64,000 nucleotides of DNA from Desertivirga arenae (GTDB lineage: Bacteria; Bacteroidota; Bacteroidia; Sphingobacteriales; Sphingobacteriaceae). A model generated the notes under the pieces. It did no database searches and was not told the DNA's origin. It saw only the letters and a program-made list of their open reading frames with translations. The position numbers and the translations under genes are program-made. Location of the stretch: NCBI RefSeq assembly GCF_017355785.1, contig NZ_JAFEWE010000007.1, positions 62,001 to 126,000 of the forward strand. The letters run 5' to 3'. Shown here piece after piece: positions 1 through 8,160 of this stretch. Position 1 is the first letter of the stretch, and each line of letters opens with the position of its first letter.

Positions 1-39
1 GATGCTATAGTATTTAATAAGACGATCACAGTTAATTGA

Positions 40-84
<45 letters not shown>

Positions 85-122
85 CACAGAAACACATACA
101 TATAAACTAACTAATTACGATA

Positions 123-884
123 ATGAAAAAACTCATTTTTACTTTTTTTTACCTGATCCTGGCAGCTGTAGAGGCAGAGGCTCAGGTGGGCTTGGGTGTA
201 AAGCCAGGCAAAGGAGCAGATGTTTTATTCGATGGAACAAAAGGTATGCTTGATAGTAAGTGGACCTACTGGGAAGGACCTCGCTTTTCTGCAACTTATC
301 CGGTAAAATGGAAAATAGTAGACGATCCTGCAGGGGAGGGAACGGTATTGTATGGAAATGATCCAGCATCTTCAGGGGGTAAATATGGGGCAGCTGATTT
401 GGTTACCCGTAAGGCATATCGTGATTTTAGAGCACACATTGAGTTTCTTATTGGTAATCCGGGCGGAAACAGTGGCATTTACATGCAGAACAGGTACGAG
501 ATCCAGATCCTCGATGGAGATAGTACCTCTCATGGTATGGCTGCTGTGATTAATGATTCGAAATCGCCTTACTATGCTTACAATGGTCTCAGAAAGTGGA
601 ATGCCTACGATATAGTTTTCAGAGCGGCACGGTTTAAAGAGGGTAAGCTTGTGGAGAAACCCATCTTAACGATGTATTTTAATGGAAAAAAGGTTCATAA
701 AAATCAAAGTATAAGTCAGGTTTGGGGCGGACCCTCCTCAGGATTAGATGGTGGCAACGATGGAGGAAAAGGGATTAGTGATACTCCGGGAGGTTTAAAG
801 CTTCAGGCAGAAGGACATGATATTTACTTTAGGAACATCTGGGTAAAGGAGCTTAATCTGAAAAAAGCAGAAACCGACTTTTAA
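123..884 (+). CDS. DUF1080 (3-keto-disaccharide hydrolase-like) secreted protein
   Basis: This is a 253-residue protein with an N-terminal signal peptide (hydrophobic stretch, then AEAQ near residue 21). The body is a single DUF1080 domain, a concanavalin-like beta-sandwich. It shows the family signature NSGIYMQNRYEIQILD in the middle and the usual closing segment with PGGLKLQAEGHDIYFRNIWVKEL. Members occur widely in Bacteroidota and Planctomycetes and some cleave 3-keto-glycosides; the substrate cannot be read from this sequence. The ATG follows an AT-rich leader without a Shine-Dalgarno motif, as is usual in the phylum. It stands alone, with a (CA)15 tract upstream and a convergent proline dehydrogenase gene downstream. 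Recognition of the domain is secure, the substrate is not. Confidence 0.88.
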   Translation: MKKLIFTFFYLILAAVEAEAQVGLGVKPGKGADVLFDGTKGMLDSKWTYWEGPRFSATYPVKWKIVDDPAGEGTVLYGNDPASSGGKYGAADLVTRKAYRDFRAHIEFLIGNPGGNSGIYMQNRYEIQILDGDSTSHGMAAVINDSKSPYYAYNGLRKWNAYDIVFRAARFKEGKLVEKPILTMYFNGKKVHKNQSISQVWGGPSSGLDGGNDGGKGISDTPGGLKLQAEGHDIYFRNIWVKELNLKKAETDF

Positions 885-1279
885 CAATCTTAATAAATTG
901 CATGTGCTGCCGAAAGGGACAGCTGGAAATAAGGGTTGAATTTCGAAAGCGGTATTTGGAAATAATGTTTGCGTAAAGCCGTTTCTTCACCTCCGGGGAA
1001 GATGCCGATGGCAGAGATGGTAATACCAGATTAAAGGTTGGGCATGCCTGCCAGCTTTTAATAGAAGGCAATATGCACGTAAAGCAGATTTGTTTTGAAA
1101 GAGTCCGGTTACGTATCAAAGAGAGTTTCTGACCCGGAATAAAGTAGTATCACTGTATTCAACTGAGCCATCCCTATACAAAGAGGCAAATTGATCTAAA
1201 AGTACTTCTTGTAAGGAATTGCAAATTAGTTACTATGCAAGATCGTTACGGGCACATCACGTGCCCTTAACTCTCTTTG
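885..1279. other. 395-bp intergenic region without a supported gene
   Basis: This is the space between convergent genes. No reading frame here has a recognisable domain. The only structure noticed is an inverted repeat, GGGCAC at 1250-1255 with GTGCCC at 1261-1266, lying 14 bases beyond the end of the minus-strand proline dehydrogenase gene. It has no clear T-run, so it is a weak terminator candidate at best. Confidence 0.6.
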
Positions 1280-2233
1280 TTATACCCTGATGTCTAACCC
1301 GATAATATCTAATAACGCCGTAAATACGTTTTGGGGATATTCCGCGAGCCTGTTACAAAGGTAAAGGTACCATTGGGTGCCATAAACGAAGTATAACTTA
1401 GCTGGATGACCTTCATCTTTTAGTCTGCGGAGACGTTCCGTTTGGATTCCGTGCAGTGACTCGAACTCATAATATTCTTTTTTGGATCCATGAGCCTTTA
1501 TTAATGCTTTAGCTTCATTTTGTACATAAGGGTCATGTGTCGCAATGGAGCATAAATGTTCCCGCTGAAGCAGCTGATCCAAAAAATCGAGATAGCGCTG
1601 ATTTAATTTACTTCCACGCGGTAAGGCCAGCTCTGGTGGCGTTTCAAATGCTCCTTTGACAAGTCGTATCCGTCCTGAAGTTTTCATAATCTCATGGAGG
1701 TCATCTTTTGTCCTATGAAGGTAGACCTGCAGGGTTATTGAAAGATTCTTAAAGATCTTAGCGGTATCAATGTAGGTGATTAACACCTTGTCTGTCTTGT
1801 AGGTGTCCTCTGCACTTATCGTTACTTCAATATTAGCTTCTTCTGCCGCTTGACAAATAGCTTCCAGATTCGCTCTGCAAAGCTCCTCCGATAATGAAAG
1901 CCCGATGTGCGAAAGATCCAGAGAAATAGTCGAGTTCAGCCTTTGTTCCTGAATGTGACGAATTGCTTTAATAAACTCTTTTGTAGCCAGGCCAGCTTCA
2001 AATTCTGTAGAGATGTTTTCTCCCATAAATTCTATAGAGCACTTATATCCTTCACGGTTATAATGCACTGCTTTTACAAGGGTCTGTTCGATCGTTTCGC
2101 CACCAATATACCTGTCTGCCGCTTTTTTAAGTACCTGGTATAATGCTGGATTGTTGAGTACAAGGTGTTTAGCATCATCGTTTAACGCCGCTTTTTTCAA
2201 AGCGGCAGCCGTTGTATTTAATAGTTCTTCCAT
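1280..2233 (-). CDS. Proline dehydrogenase family protein
   Basis: A FAD-dependent proline dehydrogenase oxidises L-proline to pyrroline-5-carboxylate. The sequence shows the family's TIM-barrel pattern: a strand with SLDLSHIG, then EVTISAEDTYKTD, then the segment GRIRLVKGAFETP, then CSIATHDPYV, and a closing YEFESLHGIQTERLRRL followed by a helix with WYLYLCNRLAEYPQN. From the ATG at 2233 it is 317 residues, the usual length for short monofunctional enzymes. A longer frame begins at 2311, but its extra 26 residues do not look conserved and would run through the promoter shared with the divergent HxlR gene, so 2233 is preferred. The divergent regulator may control it (inference from position and the palindrome between them). 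Confidence 0.85.
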   Translation of the reverse strand: MEELLNTTAAALKKAALNDDAKHLVLNNPALYQVLKKAADRYIGGETIEQTLVKAVHYNREGYKCSIEFMGENISTEFEAGLATKEFIKAIRHIQEQRLNSTISLDLSHIGLSLSEELCRANLEAICQAAEEANIEVTISAEDTYKTDKVLITYIDTAKIFKNLSITLQVYLHRTKDDLHEIMKTSGRIRLVKGAFETPPELALPRGSKLNQRYLDFLDQLLQREHLCSIATHDPYVQNEAKALIKAHGSKKEYYEFESLHGIQTERLRRLKDEGHPAKLYFVYGTQWYLYLCNRLAEYPQNVFTALLDIIGLDIRV

Positions 2234-2311
2234 TTTGTATTTTAAGTAACAGTAGACATATGGGTGGCGAAAGTAATTTTTAATAGTTAAGTTTACCTGA
2301 ACACAACCCAT

Positions 2312-2326
2312 TGTCTGCTACAGACA
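2312..2326. promoter_or_regulatory. Palindromic operator candidate between proline dehydrogenase and HxlR genes
   Basis: TGTCTG-CTA-CAGACA is a perfect inverted repeat with 6-bp arms and a 3-bp centre. It ends three bases before the first possible ATG of the HxlR-family gene and lies in the divergent intergenic space. HxlR proteins are winged-helix dimers that bind palindromes near their own promoters, so this is a plausible autoregulatory operator. No binding data are implied. Confidence 0.45.
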
Positions 2327-2329
2327 AAA

Positions 2330-2764
2330 ATGTATGTAATGACGAAGATAAAGGAGAGGTCAACTAACAAAGCCAACCGCGAAAAGCTCTATGATTTCTG
2401 TGCTGCTATGTATGCTCTAGATATTCTGGCAGGGCGTTGGAAATTATATATTCTGTATAAGCTGGAACATGGTAGTTTGCGTTTTAATGAATTAAAACAG
2501 CTTATTCCGGATATTACTGAGCGGATGCTAACCGTGCAGTTAAAGGAAATGGAACGGGACGGACTGATCATAAGGAAGGTCTATGCTGAAGTTCCTCCAA
2601 GGGTAGAATATCAACTTACTGATAGTTCGGTTAATTTAATGCCTTTTTGGGCACAGCTTGAAAAATGGGGAAATGCTCACAGGGTACTGCAGGGTAAACT
2701 GCCTGTTGAATGCCCGGCAGATCAGGCTGGGGTACTTGCTTCTCCTGATACTTCGGCGGGATGA
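2330..2764 (+). CDS. HxlR family winged-helix transcriptional regulator
   Basis: This 144-residue protein has one HxlR-type winged-helix domain covering roughly residues 18-120. It shows the sequence AGRWKLYILYKL, then LRFNELKQLIPDITERML, then LKEMERDGLIIRKVYAEVPPRVEY, which are the family's recognition helix and wing. A cysteine in FCAAMYAL precedes the helix, as in redox- or aldehyde-sensing relatives, but its role here is unknown. An alternative ATG lies three codons in, at 2339. The last 25 residues (after about residue 120) are unlike the family, and the same frame continues after the stop into a serine-hydrolase relic, so the present C-terminus may be a product of local rearrangement (inference). 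Confidence 0.88.
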   Translation: MYVMTKIKERSTNKANREKLYDFCAAMYALDILAGRWKLYILYKLEHGSLRFNELKQLIPDITERMLTVQLKEMERDGLIIRKVYAEVPPRVEYQLTDSSVNLMPFWAQLEKWGNAHRVLQGKLPVECPADQAGVLASPDTSAG

Positions 2765-2935
2765 GGTAACATAGATAGGGATGCGTATAATCCCTACGAG
2801 GGTTATCCGGAAGAAAAACTTTTAAAATACCTCGCATTCTATAACCTGTCATCTACTCCAGGTACTGATTATAACTATTCTAATATAGGATATGCCCTAA
2901 TCGGGAAATCTGGTTTTGGGTTGCCTGATGAATAA
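2765..2935 (+). pseudogene. Relic of a serine hydrolase (beta-lactamase/class C type)
   Basis: After the HxlR stop the same frame reads about 56 codons to a stop at 2933-2935. It contains NPYEGYPEEKLLKYLA, then LSSTPGTDYNYSNIGYALIG. This matches the segment of class C beta-lactamase-like serine hydrolases that carries the YSN catalytic motif and the PG-x-x-Y-x-YSN-x-GY signature. There is no SxxK region and no C-terminal half, so it is a fragment left by deletion. The homology is recognised by eye and the motif is distinctive. Confidence 0.7.
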
Positions 2936-3203
2936 GGATTATTTTCATGATCAATTGAAAAATTTAAGGTTGCTCTGCGTTTCCTGTGGTTCGTCCGGAA
3001 AAATAAAGGGTTTTCTGTCGATAATCCGGAAATATTATAGAATATCTCCCAGTCATTGTTTCTTTTGCCGGATCTGATGATCTTTAGCCATGCGATTAAT
3101 ACGCCGTAATTGTACATCCACCTCTTTTTAGGATGGAAAATGGGTATAGGAGAATTACTGCAAGGTGAAAGTATTAATGCAGATAGTAATCAAAAGATAA
3201 TAT
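2936..3203. other. Intergenic region after the serine-hydrolase relic
   Basis: No plus-strand gene is supported. A minus-strand open frame runs 3117-2875 (80 codons) but overlaps the relic antisense and shows no domain I recognise. It could be debris from another deleted gene. The leader of the M16 peptidase occupies the last part, without a clear Shine-Dalgarno or -7 motif. Confidence 0.5.
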
Positions 3204-6056
3204 ATGAATAAAAAAACCGCTCTTCTGCTTGGGTTATTAGGTATCGCAACCTATTCGGGAGCCATTGCTCAAAACACTGCAAAGCTTGTTGAATCCGTTG
3301 TGAAAACAGGCAGCGAACTGGTGATACCCTATCAGAAGTATGTAATGCCCAATGGGCTTACAGTAGTGCTTACTGAAGATCATTCAGACCCCATTGCTCA
3401 TGTAGATGTAACCTACCATGTTGGTTCCGCAAGGGAACAGATCGGGAAGTCAGGTTTTGCGCACTTCTTCGAGCACATGATGTTCCAGGGTTCTGATCAT
3501 GTTCCTAATGGTGATCACTTCCGGCTTATTACCGAGGCCGGCGGTACATTAAATGGAACAACAAACCTGGATAGAACAAATTACTTTGAGACCGTGCCCA
3601 GCAACCAATTGGAAAAAATGCTATGGCTCGAGTCCGACAGAATGGGCTTTCTGCTGGATGCTGTAACGCAGCGAAAGTTTGAAGTGCAGCGTGCTACTGT
3701 GAAAAATGAGCGGGGGCAGAATTACGATAACAAGCCCTACGGCCTGGTGATGGAAACAATAAGCAAAAACTTATATCCCTACGGGCATCCTTATTCATGG
3801 CTTACCATTGGGTACATCGATGACCTGAACCGGGTAGGAGTGAACGATCTGAAGGATTTCTTTTTGAGATGGTATGGCCCTAATAATGCCACCATTACCA
3901 TAGGGGGCGACATTGATGTTAAACAAACACTAGCCTGGGTAGAGAAGTATTTTGGAAGCATCCGCCCATGTCCTGCTGTTGATAAAATGGAATTACCTGC
4001 TCCTGTTTTAGGTGCTAACAGGTACGTTTCAATGGTAGATAATTATGCAAAGCTTCCATTGTTATCGGTTACATACCCCGGAGTCAAAATGTTCCACAAG
4101 GATATGGCTGCTCTTGATGCCCTAAGCATGATCATCGGAAACGGGCCGAATTCTATCTTCTATAAGAACTTTGTTAAAACAAGAAAAGCAGTACAGGCTA
4201 GCATGTACTCCAGTAATGCAGAACTTGCCGGAACAATAGGTTTTCAGATTGTGCCATATGCCGGTTTAACCCTTACCGAAATGAATACGATCTTACAGGC
4301 TTCCCTGACGGAGTTCGAGCAAAAGGGGGTAAGTGATCAAGATTTGGAACGGTTTAAAACAACTTCTGAAGCAGATTTTATTAATTCTCTTAGCAGTATT
4401 TCTGGCAAGGTAAGCCAGCTCGCTTTCTATCAAACCTTTACGGGGGATCCGAACAAGATTGGCAGCGAGCTTCAAGCGATCAGAAATGTTTCCAAAGAAG
4501 ATGTCATCCGGGTTTATAACCAGTATGTAAAGGGAAAAAGTGCTGTTATCCTAAGCGTACTCCCAAAGAGTTCAACCGTTCAGGCACTTGCTGCAGATAA
4601 TTATAAGCCTGGTACTGATGCTGCGTATAAGGCTCCCGACTATGGTTACGGAAAGCAAAAATATGTTAAAGCACAGGATAGCTTTAATCGCTCTGATATG
4701 CCTGCAGCCGGTCCTAATCCGGTTCTTAAAGTTCCTTCCATTTGGACATCAAAAACTAAAAATGGAATCAGGATGATGGGAACTTCTAATAACGAAATTC
4801 CATCTGTATACATCAGCTTATCGCTTAAAGGCGGAGCAATGCACGCCGTGAAGACTCCTGAAAAGGCGGGTCTGGCGGGAATTGTAGCTGCTATGATGAA
4901 CGAAGACACTCAGTCATACACCAAAGAGCAATTCAGTGCTGAGCTCGGAAAGTTAGGTAGTGAAATTGGTGTAGGGGCAGGTGCAGAAGAAATCTCCATA
5001 GGTGTTTCATCATTAACTAAAAACCTTGATAAAACCCTTGCATTACTGCAGGAGCGCTTGTTCCATCCGAAGTTCAGCCAGGAGAGCCTTGACCGCATTA
5101 AAAAGCAGGCTCTGCAGCAATTTGAAACCGCGAAAACACAGGCTGGAACTGTTGCGGGGAATGTATATAGTAAAGTGCTTTACGGAAAGGATAATATCAG
5201 GACATATGCGGTAACTGGTAACGAAAAAACCGTTGCTTCCATTACTTTAGAGGATGTTCAGAAGTTCTATAACGAGAATTTTTCTCCCGACCTTGTTTCT
5301 GTTGTTGTTGTTGGAGATATCACGGAAGAACAGGCGAAAAATAAGCTGACATTCCTGTCGGGCTGGCCGGTTAAGAAAGTCAAGCTCGCAGCTTATCCCA
5401 CAGCAATTAAAGCGCAGGAGAGCAATATACTTTATCTGGTGAATATTCCGAAAGCTGCACAGTCTGAAATAAGGATTGGTTACCTTACCGGGGTTAATTA
5501 CGATGCTACGGGCACGTCGTATCGCTTAGGCCTGGCTAATTATCCGTTAGGTGGAGGATTCAATAGCCGGATTAACTTGAAATTGCGGGAAGACAAGGGA
5601 TGGACTTATGGTGCCAGTTCAGGTTTCAGTTCTGGTCGTTACGGTGGATCATTTACTGCATCTGCAAGTGTTCTTGCTTCTGCAACTGATAGTTCAGTGG
5701 TCGAGTTCATTAATCAAATGAAAGAGTATACATCCAAAGGTGTTACAGATAAAGAACTCGATTTTACGAGGAAATCTATCAGCCAGAGTGAAGCCCGGAA
5801 ATATGAGACCAATCAGCAGAAAGCAGCTTTTCTTTCCAGCATGCAAAAGTTTGATCTGAAGCCGGAGTTCGTTAAGGAACAATCCAGAGTATTGGAAACC
5901 ATATCAGTTGCTGAAATAAATAAGCTTGCCACTCAATACCTGAACACCGATAAGATGGTGGTTGTGGTAGTTGGCGATAAAGAGCGGATCATGCCGGGAT
6001 TGCAAAAAACAGGATTTAAGATCGTTGAGCTAAATGCAGACGGCGAACAGATCTAA
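3204..6056 (+). CDS. M16 family zinc metallopeptidase (pitrilysin/insulinase-like), two-domain
   Basis: This 950-residue secreted peptidase starts with a signal peptide ending near AIAQ (residue 23). The first M16 domain carries the inverted zinc motif HFFEH at residues 87-91, in the context GFAHFFEHMMFQGSDH. A downstream conserved stretch (VKNERGQNYDNKPYG) supplies the third zinc ligand region. The second half (from about residue 510) is a second M16 core without an HxxEH motif, containing RINLKLREDKGWTYGASSGF, the usual inactive partner with the R/Y substrate-binding pair. Family members degrade peptides in the periplasm. It is not in an operon with its neighbours and is followed by a strong terminator, but it lies next to a transporter locus that could import peptides (inference). 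Confidence 0.93.
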   Translation: MNKKTALLLGLLGIATYSGAIAQNTAKLVESVVKTGSELVIPYQKYVMPNGLTVVLTEDHSDPIAHVDVTYHVGSAREQIGKSGFAHFFEHMMFQGSDHVPNGDHFRLITEAGGTLNGTTNLDRTNYFETVPSNQLEKMLWLESDRMGFLLDAVTQRKFEVQRATVKNERGQNYDNKPYGLVMETISKNLYPYGHPYSWLTIGYIDDLNRVGVNDLKDFFLRWYGPNNATITIGGDIDVKQTLAWVEKYFGSIRPCPAVDKMELPAPVLGANRYVSMVDNYAKLPLLSVTYPGVKMFHKDMAALDALSMIIGNGPNSIFYKNFVKTRKAVQASMYSSNAELAGTIGFQIVPYAGLTLTEMNTILQASLTEFEQKGVSDQDLERFKTTSEADFINSLSSISGKVSQLAFYQTFTGDPNKIGSELQAIRNVSKEDVIRVYNQYVKGKSAVILSVLPKSSTVQALAADNYKPGTDAAYKAPDYGYGKQKYVKAQDSFNRSDMPAAGPNPVLKVPSIWTSKTKNGIRMMGTSNNEIPSVYISLSLKGGAMHAVKTPEKAGLAGIVAAMMNEDTQSYTKEQFSAELGKLGSEIGVGAGAEEISIGVSSLTKNLDKTLALLQERLFHPKFSQESLDRIKKQALQQFETAKTQAGTVAGNVYSKVLYGKDNIRTYAVTGNEKTVASITLEDVQKFYNENFSPDLVSVVVVGDITEEQAKNKLTFLSGWPVKKVKLAAYPTAIKAQESNILYLVNIPKAAQSEIRIGYLTGVNYDATGTSYRLGLANYPLGGGFNSRINLKLREDKGWTYGASSGFSSGRYGGSFTASASVLASATDSSVVEFINQMKEYTSKGVTDKELDFTRKSISQSEARKYETNQQKAAFLSSMQKFDLKPEFVKEQSRVLETISVAEINKLATQYLNTDKMVVVVVGDKERIMPGLQKTGFKIVELNADGEQI

Positions 6057-6077
6057 ATAGATCTTATATTTTTGATG

Positions 6078-6111
6078 AAGCCCGTTGTGCAAATAGCGCA
6101 ACGGGCTTTTT
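6078..6111 (+). terminator. Rho-independent terminator after the M16 peptidase
   Basis: AAGCCCGTTGTGC (6078-6090) pairs with GCGCAACGGGCTT (6096-6108) around a 5-base loop, with one G-T wobble, and a T-run follows. It lies 21 bases after the stop codon. Confidence 0.9.
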
Positions 6112-6322
6112 CGTTGATACTTCTCTTAATCCCCAGGGCACCCGGGCTGACAAAAATGTAGTTCCCGTAATTTGTAATAACCGAACCTATTGCGGTTTTC
6201 TTGTTGTTTGCGAATTTCAGGAAGGGCAACTGCATTTCCTTCGATGATAAGTTGACCTCTTGTAACAAATTTGTGCATTAGGTAATAAAAACTTAACTTC
6301 GGATAACCGCAGGAGGTAGGGA

Positions 6323-6883
6323 GTGATTTATAGAGATTCTTCGGATTCAGAACTTATTCTTTTATTAAATAATGGCGATCGTGATGCTTTTAGTGAAATT
6401 TACTCTCGTCACTGGAATGCTATGTATAAATCCGCCATTTCAGTTCTAAGAGATGAAGAGTCTGCCATGGACGTGGTTCAGGATGTCTTCTTATGGCTTT
6501 GGAACAACAAGGGAAAGCTGCGGATCGAAACATTAAGATCTTACCTGCTAAGCTCTGTCAAATACAAAGTTGCTAACCAAATCAGAAAGGGGAAAGCAAG
6601 GGACCGTTTCTTTTCGTTTATCGAGGAAACAGAGCTAACTGAAGACCCGGTAACAGATTGGGTTGAAGTGAAGGAATTACGACGTGTAATCCAACAATCT
6701 GTCGAATCGCTGCCGGAAAGATGGAGGGAAGTTTACGAATTAAGCCGGAATGAGCATTTATCCAATAAGCAGATAGCTGAAAGATTAGGTATTTCGGAGA
6801 AAACAGTAGAAAAGCACATTACATCTTCCCTTAAACGCATAAGGATTTCAGTTTCACAGTTTCTTTTTAGTCTTATTTTGTAG
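6323..6883 (+). CDS. ECF RNA polymerase sigma factor (Bacteroidota FecI/RpoE-like)
   Basis: This is a 186-residue sigma-70 factor of the extracytoplasmic type. Region 2 covers about residues 20-90 (YSRHWNAMYKSAISVL, then DEESAMDVVQDVFLWLW). Region 4 covers about 125-178 (LPERWREVYELSRNEHLSNKQIAERLGISEKTVEKHI, the -35-recognising helix-turn-helix). The start is GTG at 6323, placed just after a purine-rich AGGAGGTAGG that resembles a Shine-Dalgarno site, unusual in this phylum. It precedes a FecR-type anti-sigma gene and a SusC with an STN domain, the standard cell-surface signalling trio: substrate binding at the transporter releases the sigma factor from FecR, which activates the susCD operon. 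Confidence 0.93.
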   Translation: MIYRDSSDSELILLLNNGDRDAFSEIYSRHWNAMYKSAISVLRDEESAMDVVQDVFLWLWNNKGKLRIETLRSYLLSSVKYKVANQIRKGKARDRFFSFIEETELTEDPVTDWVEVKELRRVIQQSVESLPERWREVYELSRNEHLSNKQIAERLGISEKTVEKHITSSLKRIRISVSQFLFSLIL

Positions 6884-6950
6884 TAAATCTTATTAGAAAT
6901 CGTCTTTTTATCCCTTTTTTCTTAAATTAAATAAAAAAATGCAAAAATGC

Positions 6951-6980
6951 GGTAGGGTTGTGCAGTCATTGCGTGCCTTA
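6951..6980 (+). promoter_or_regulatory. Candidate ECF-sigma promoter ahead of fecR-like gene
   Basis: In the 140-bp space between the sigma and anti-sigma genes, GGTAGGGTT (6951-6959) is followed 11 bases later by GCGTGCCTTA (6971-6980). The arrangement resembles an ECF -35 box and a CGT-containing -10 box. An upstream A/T-rich tract (6905-6940) precedes it. This suggests autoregulation of the anti-sigma gene. It is a pattern-based call. Confidence 0.4.
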
Positions 6981-7023
6981 GATGTATAGAACCTGCTGAA
7001 GAACATGTTTGGCGAGGTCTGAA

Positions 7024-7998
7024 ATGATAATGAAAAGGGAAGAGTTTAGAAAAATAGCAGACAAAGTTTATTTAGGTATCGCCAGTGATGAGGAGCTGGC
7101 TTTATATAATACTTATTTTAATCGCTATCAGGATTTAGCTGCATCTGATACTACTGTCGATTCTTCGGTTGGCGAGAGGATCTATAATGGAGTGATGGTA
7201 GAGTTAGATAGTCAGGCTCAGATGTTCCGTAAGTCCAGATTGCGGAAAATGTACCTACGCATGGGGGCAGTTGCTGCAATTCTTATTGCCGTATCGTATT
7301 CAACCTTTTTGTGGCAGCGAAGGTCAGTTACAGGGGAGCCCGTTGAAATTGCAGCAAAAACAGCTTCAAGGGAAAATTACCTGGTACAACTACCAGATGG
7401 TAGCACAGTAATCCTGAATAATGGAAGTACCTTAAAATATTCACCAACACTTGCGAGCGACAATTCACGGGATGTTTATCTGAGTGGTAAAGGTTTCTTT
7501 GATATTAGACATGATGCTTCAAGACCCTTTATTGTTCACTCGGGTGAGGTGGATACAAAAGTGTTAGGTACTGCTTTTGATGTTAATACTATAAACTCGG
7601 GAAAAGAGGTGATCGTGCGGGTGATCAGGGGGAAAGTAGCGGTATCAAAGGGAACATCCTTGTTAGGAACACTGACTTCGGGAAAGCAACTGGCGTATGA
7701 TGCAGTTCGTAAAGAACCGGTGGTAAGTACTATTAATGCCCACAAGGCAACGGAGTGGAAAGAGCAAGACCTCGTTTTTAATGACATGAGCTTTGAAGAT
7801 GCCTCGAGATTGCTTGAGATACGCTTTGGTGTAGATATCAAAATTAAGGATGAAGAGCTTCGTGAACGTCGTTTTACCACTACGCTTTATGAAAAACAAA
7901 GTTTAGATGAGTTTTTATCCCTCATATGTGATTTCAATCACGCCAGCTATAAACTAGTGGCTGGAGGTAAAGAAGTAGTAATTGAACCTTCAAATTAA
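7024..7998 (+). CDS. FecR family anti-sigma factor
   Basis: This inner-membrane anti-sigma regulator is the partner of the preceding ECF sigma factor. From the ATG at 7024 it is 324 residues (an ATG at 7030 is equally possible; an upstream TTG at 7009 is less likely). The cytoplasmic N-terminal sigma-binding region covers about residues 1-75. A single transmembrane helix lies near 80-97 (MGAVAAILIAVSYSTFLW). The periplasmic FecR domain follows at about 115-215, with YLVQLPDGSTVILNNGSTLKY and ARPFIVHSGEVDTKVLGTAF-type segments. A DUF4974 domain closes the protein from about 250 (WKEQDLVFNDMSFEDASRLLEIRF onwards) and receives the signal from the STN domain of the outer-membrane transporter. Confidence 0.93.
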   Translation: MIMKREEFRKIADKVYLGIASDEELALYNTYFNRYQDLAASDTTVDSSVGERIYNGVMVELDSQAQMFRKSRLRKMYLRMGAVAAILIAVSYSTFLWQRRSVTGEPVEIAAKTASRENYLVQLPDGSTVILNNGSTLKYSPTLASDNSRDVYLSGKGFFDIRHDASRPFIVHSGEVDTKVLGTAFDVNTINSGKEVIVRVIRGKVAVSKGTSLLGTLTSGKQLAYDAVRKEPVVSTINAHKATEWKEQDLVFNDMSFEDASRLLEIRFGVDIKIKDEELRERRFTTTLYEKQSLDEFLSLICDFNHASYKLVAGGKEVVIEPSN

Positions 7999-8086
7999 TT
8001 TTAAATGGCAGAAAGCAAACCCACTTAAAAAGAAAAGCCTGCATCAGCAAACATATTAGCCGTATGATTACTGCTGCAGACCCTCC

Positions 8087-8103
8087 TGCGATCTAAGATC
8101 GCA
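8087..8103. promoter_or_regulatory. Perfect inverted repeat between fecR-like and susC-like genes
   Basis: TGCGATC-TAA-GATCGCA is a perfect inverted repeat with 7-bp arms and a 3-base centre, 57 bases before the susC start. It could be an mRNA hairpin that separates fecR and susC expression, or a protein-binding site. A similar short-loop repeat occurs in the corresponding gap of the other fecR-susC locus at 63208-63226. Confidence 0.4.
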
Positions 8104-8160
8104 TCGTTTCTTCATGTAAATCTCCGTCAGAGAAATTTTCACACCAAAACATTCAAATAT

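Noticed and set aside
853-1119. 88-codon minus-strand open frame after the DUF1080 gene
   Set aside because: No recognisable domain; it overlaps the end of the DUF1080 gene and has a composition typical of chance frames.
2875-3117. 80-codon minus-strand open frame
   Set aside because: It is partly antisense to the serine-hydrolase relic and has no domain I recognise. It is noted as possible debris, not as a gene.
6053-6268. 71-codon minus-strand open frame
   Set aside because: It runs through the terminator stem of the M16 peptidase gene and has no recognisable domain.
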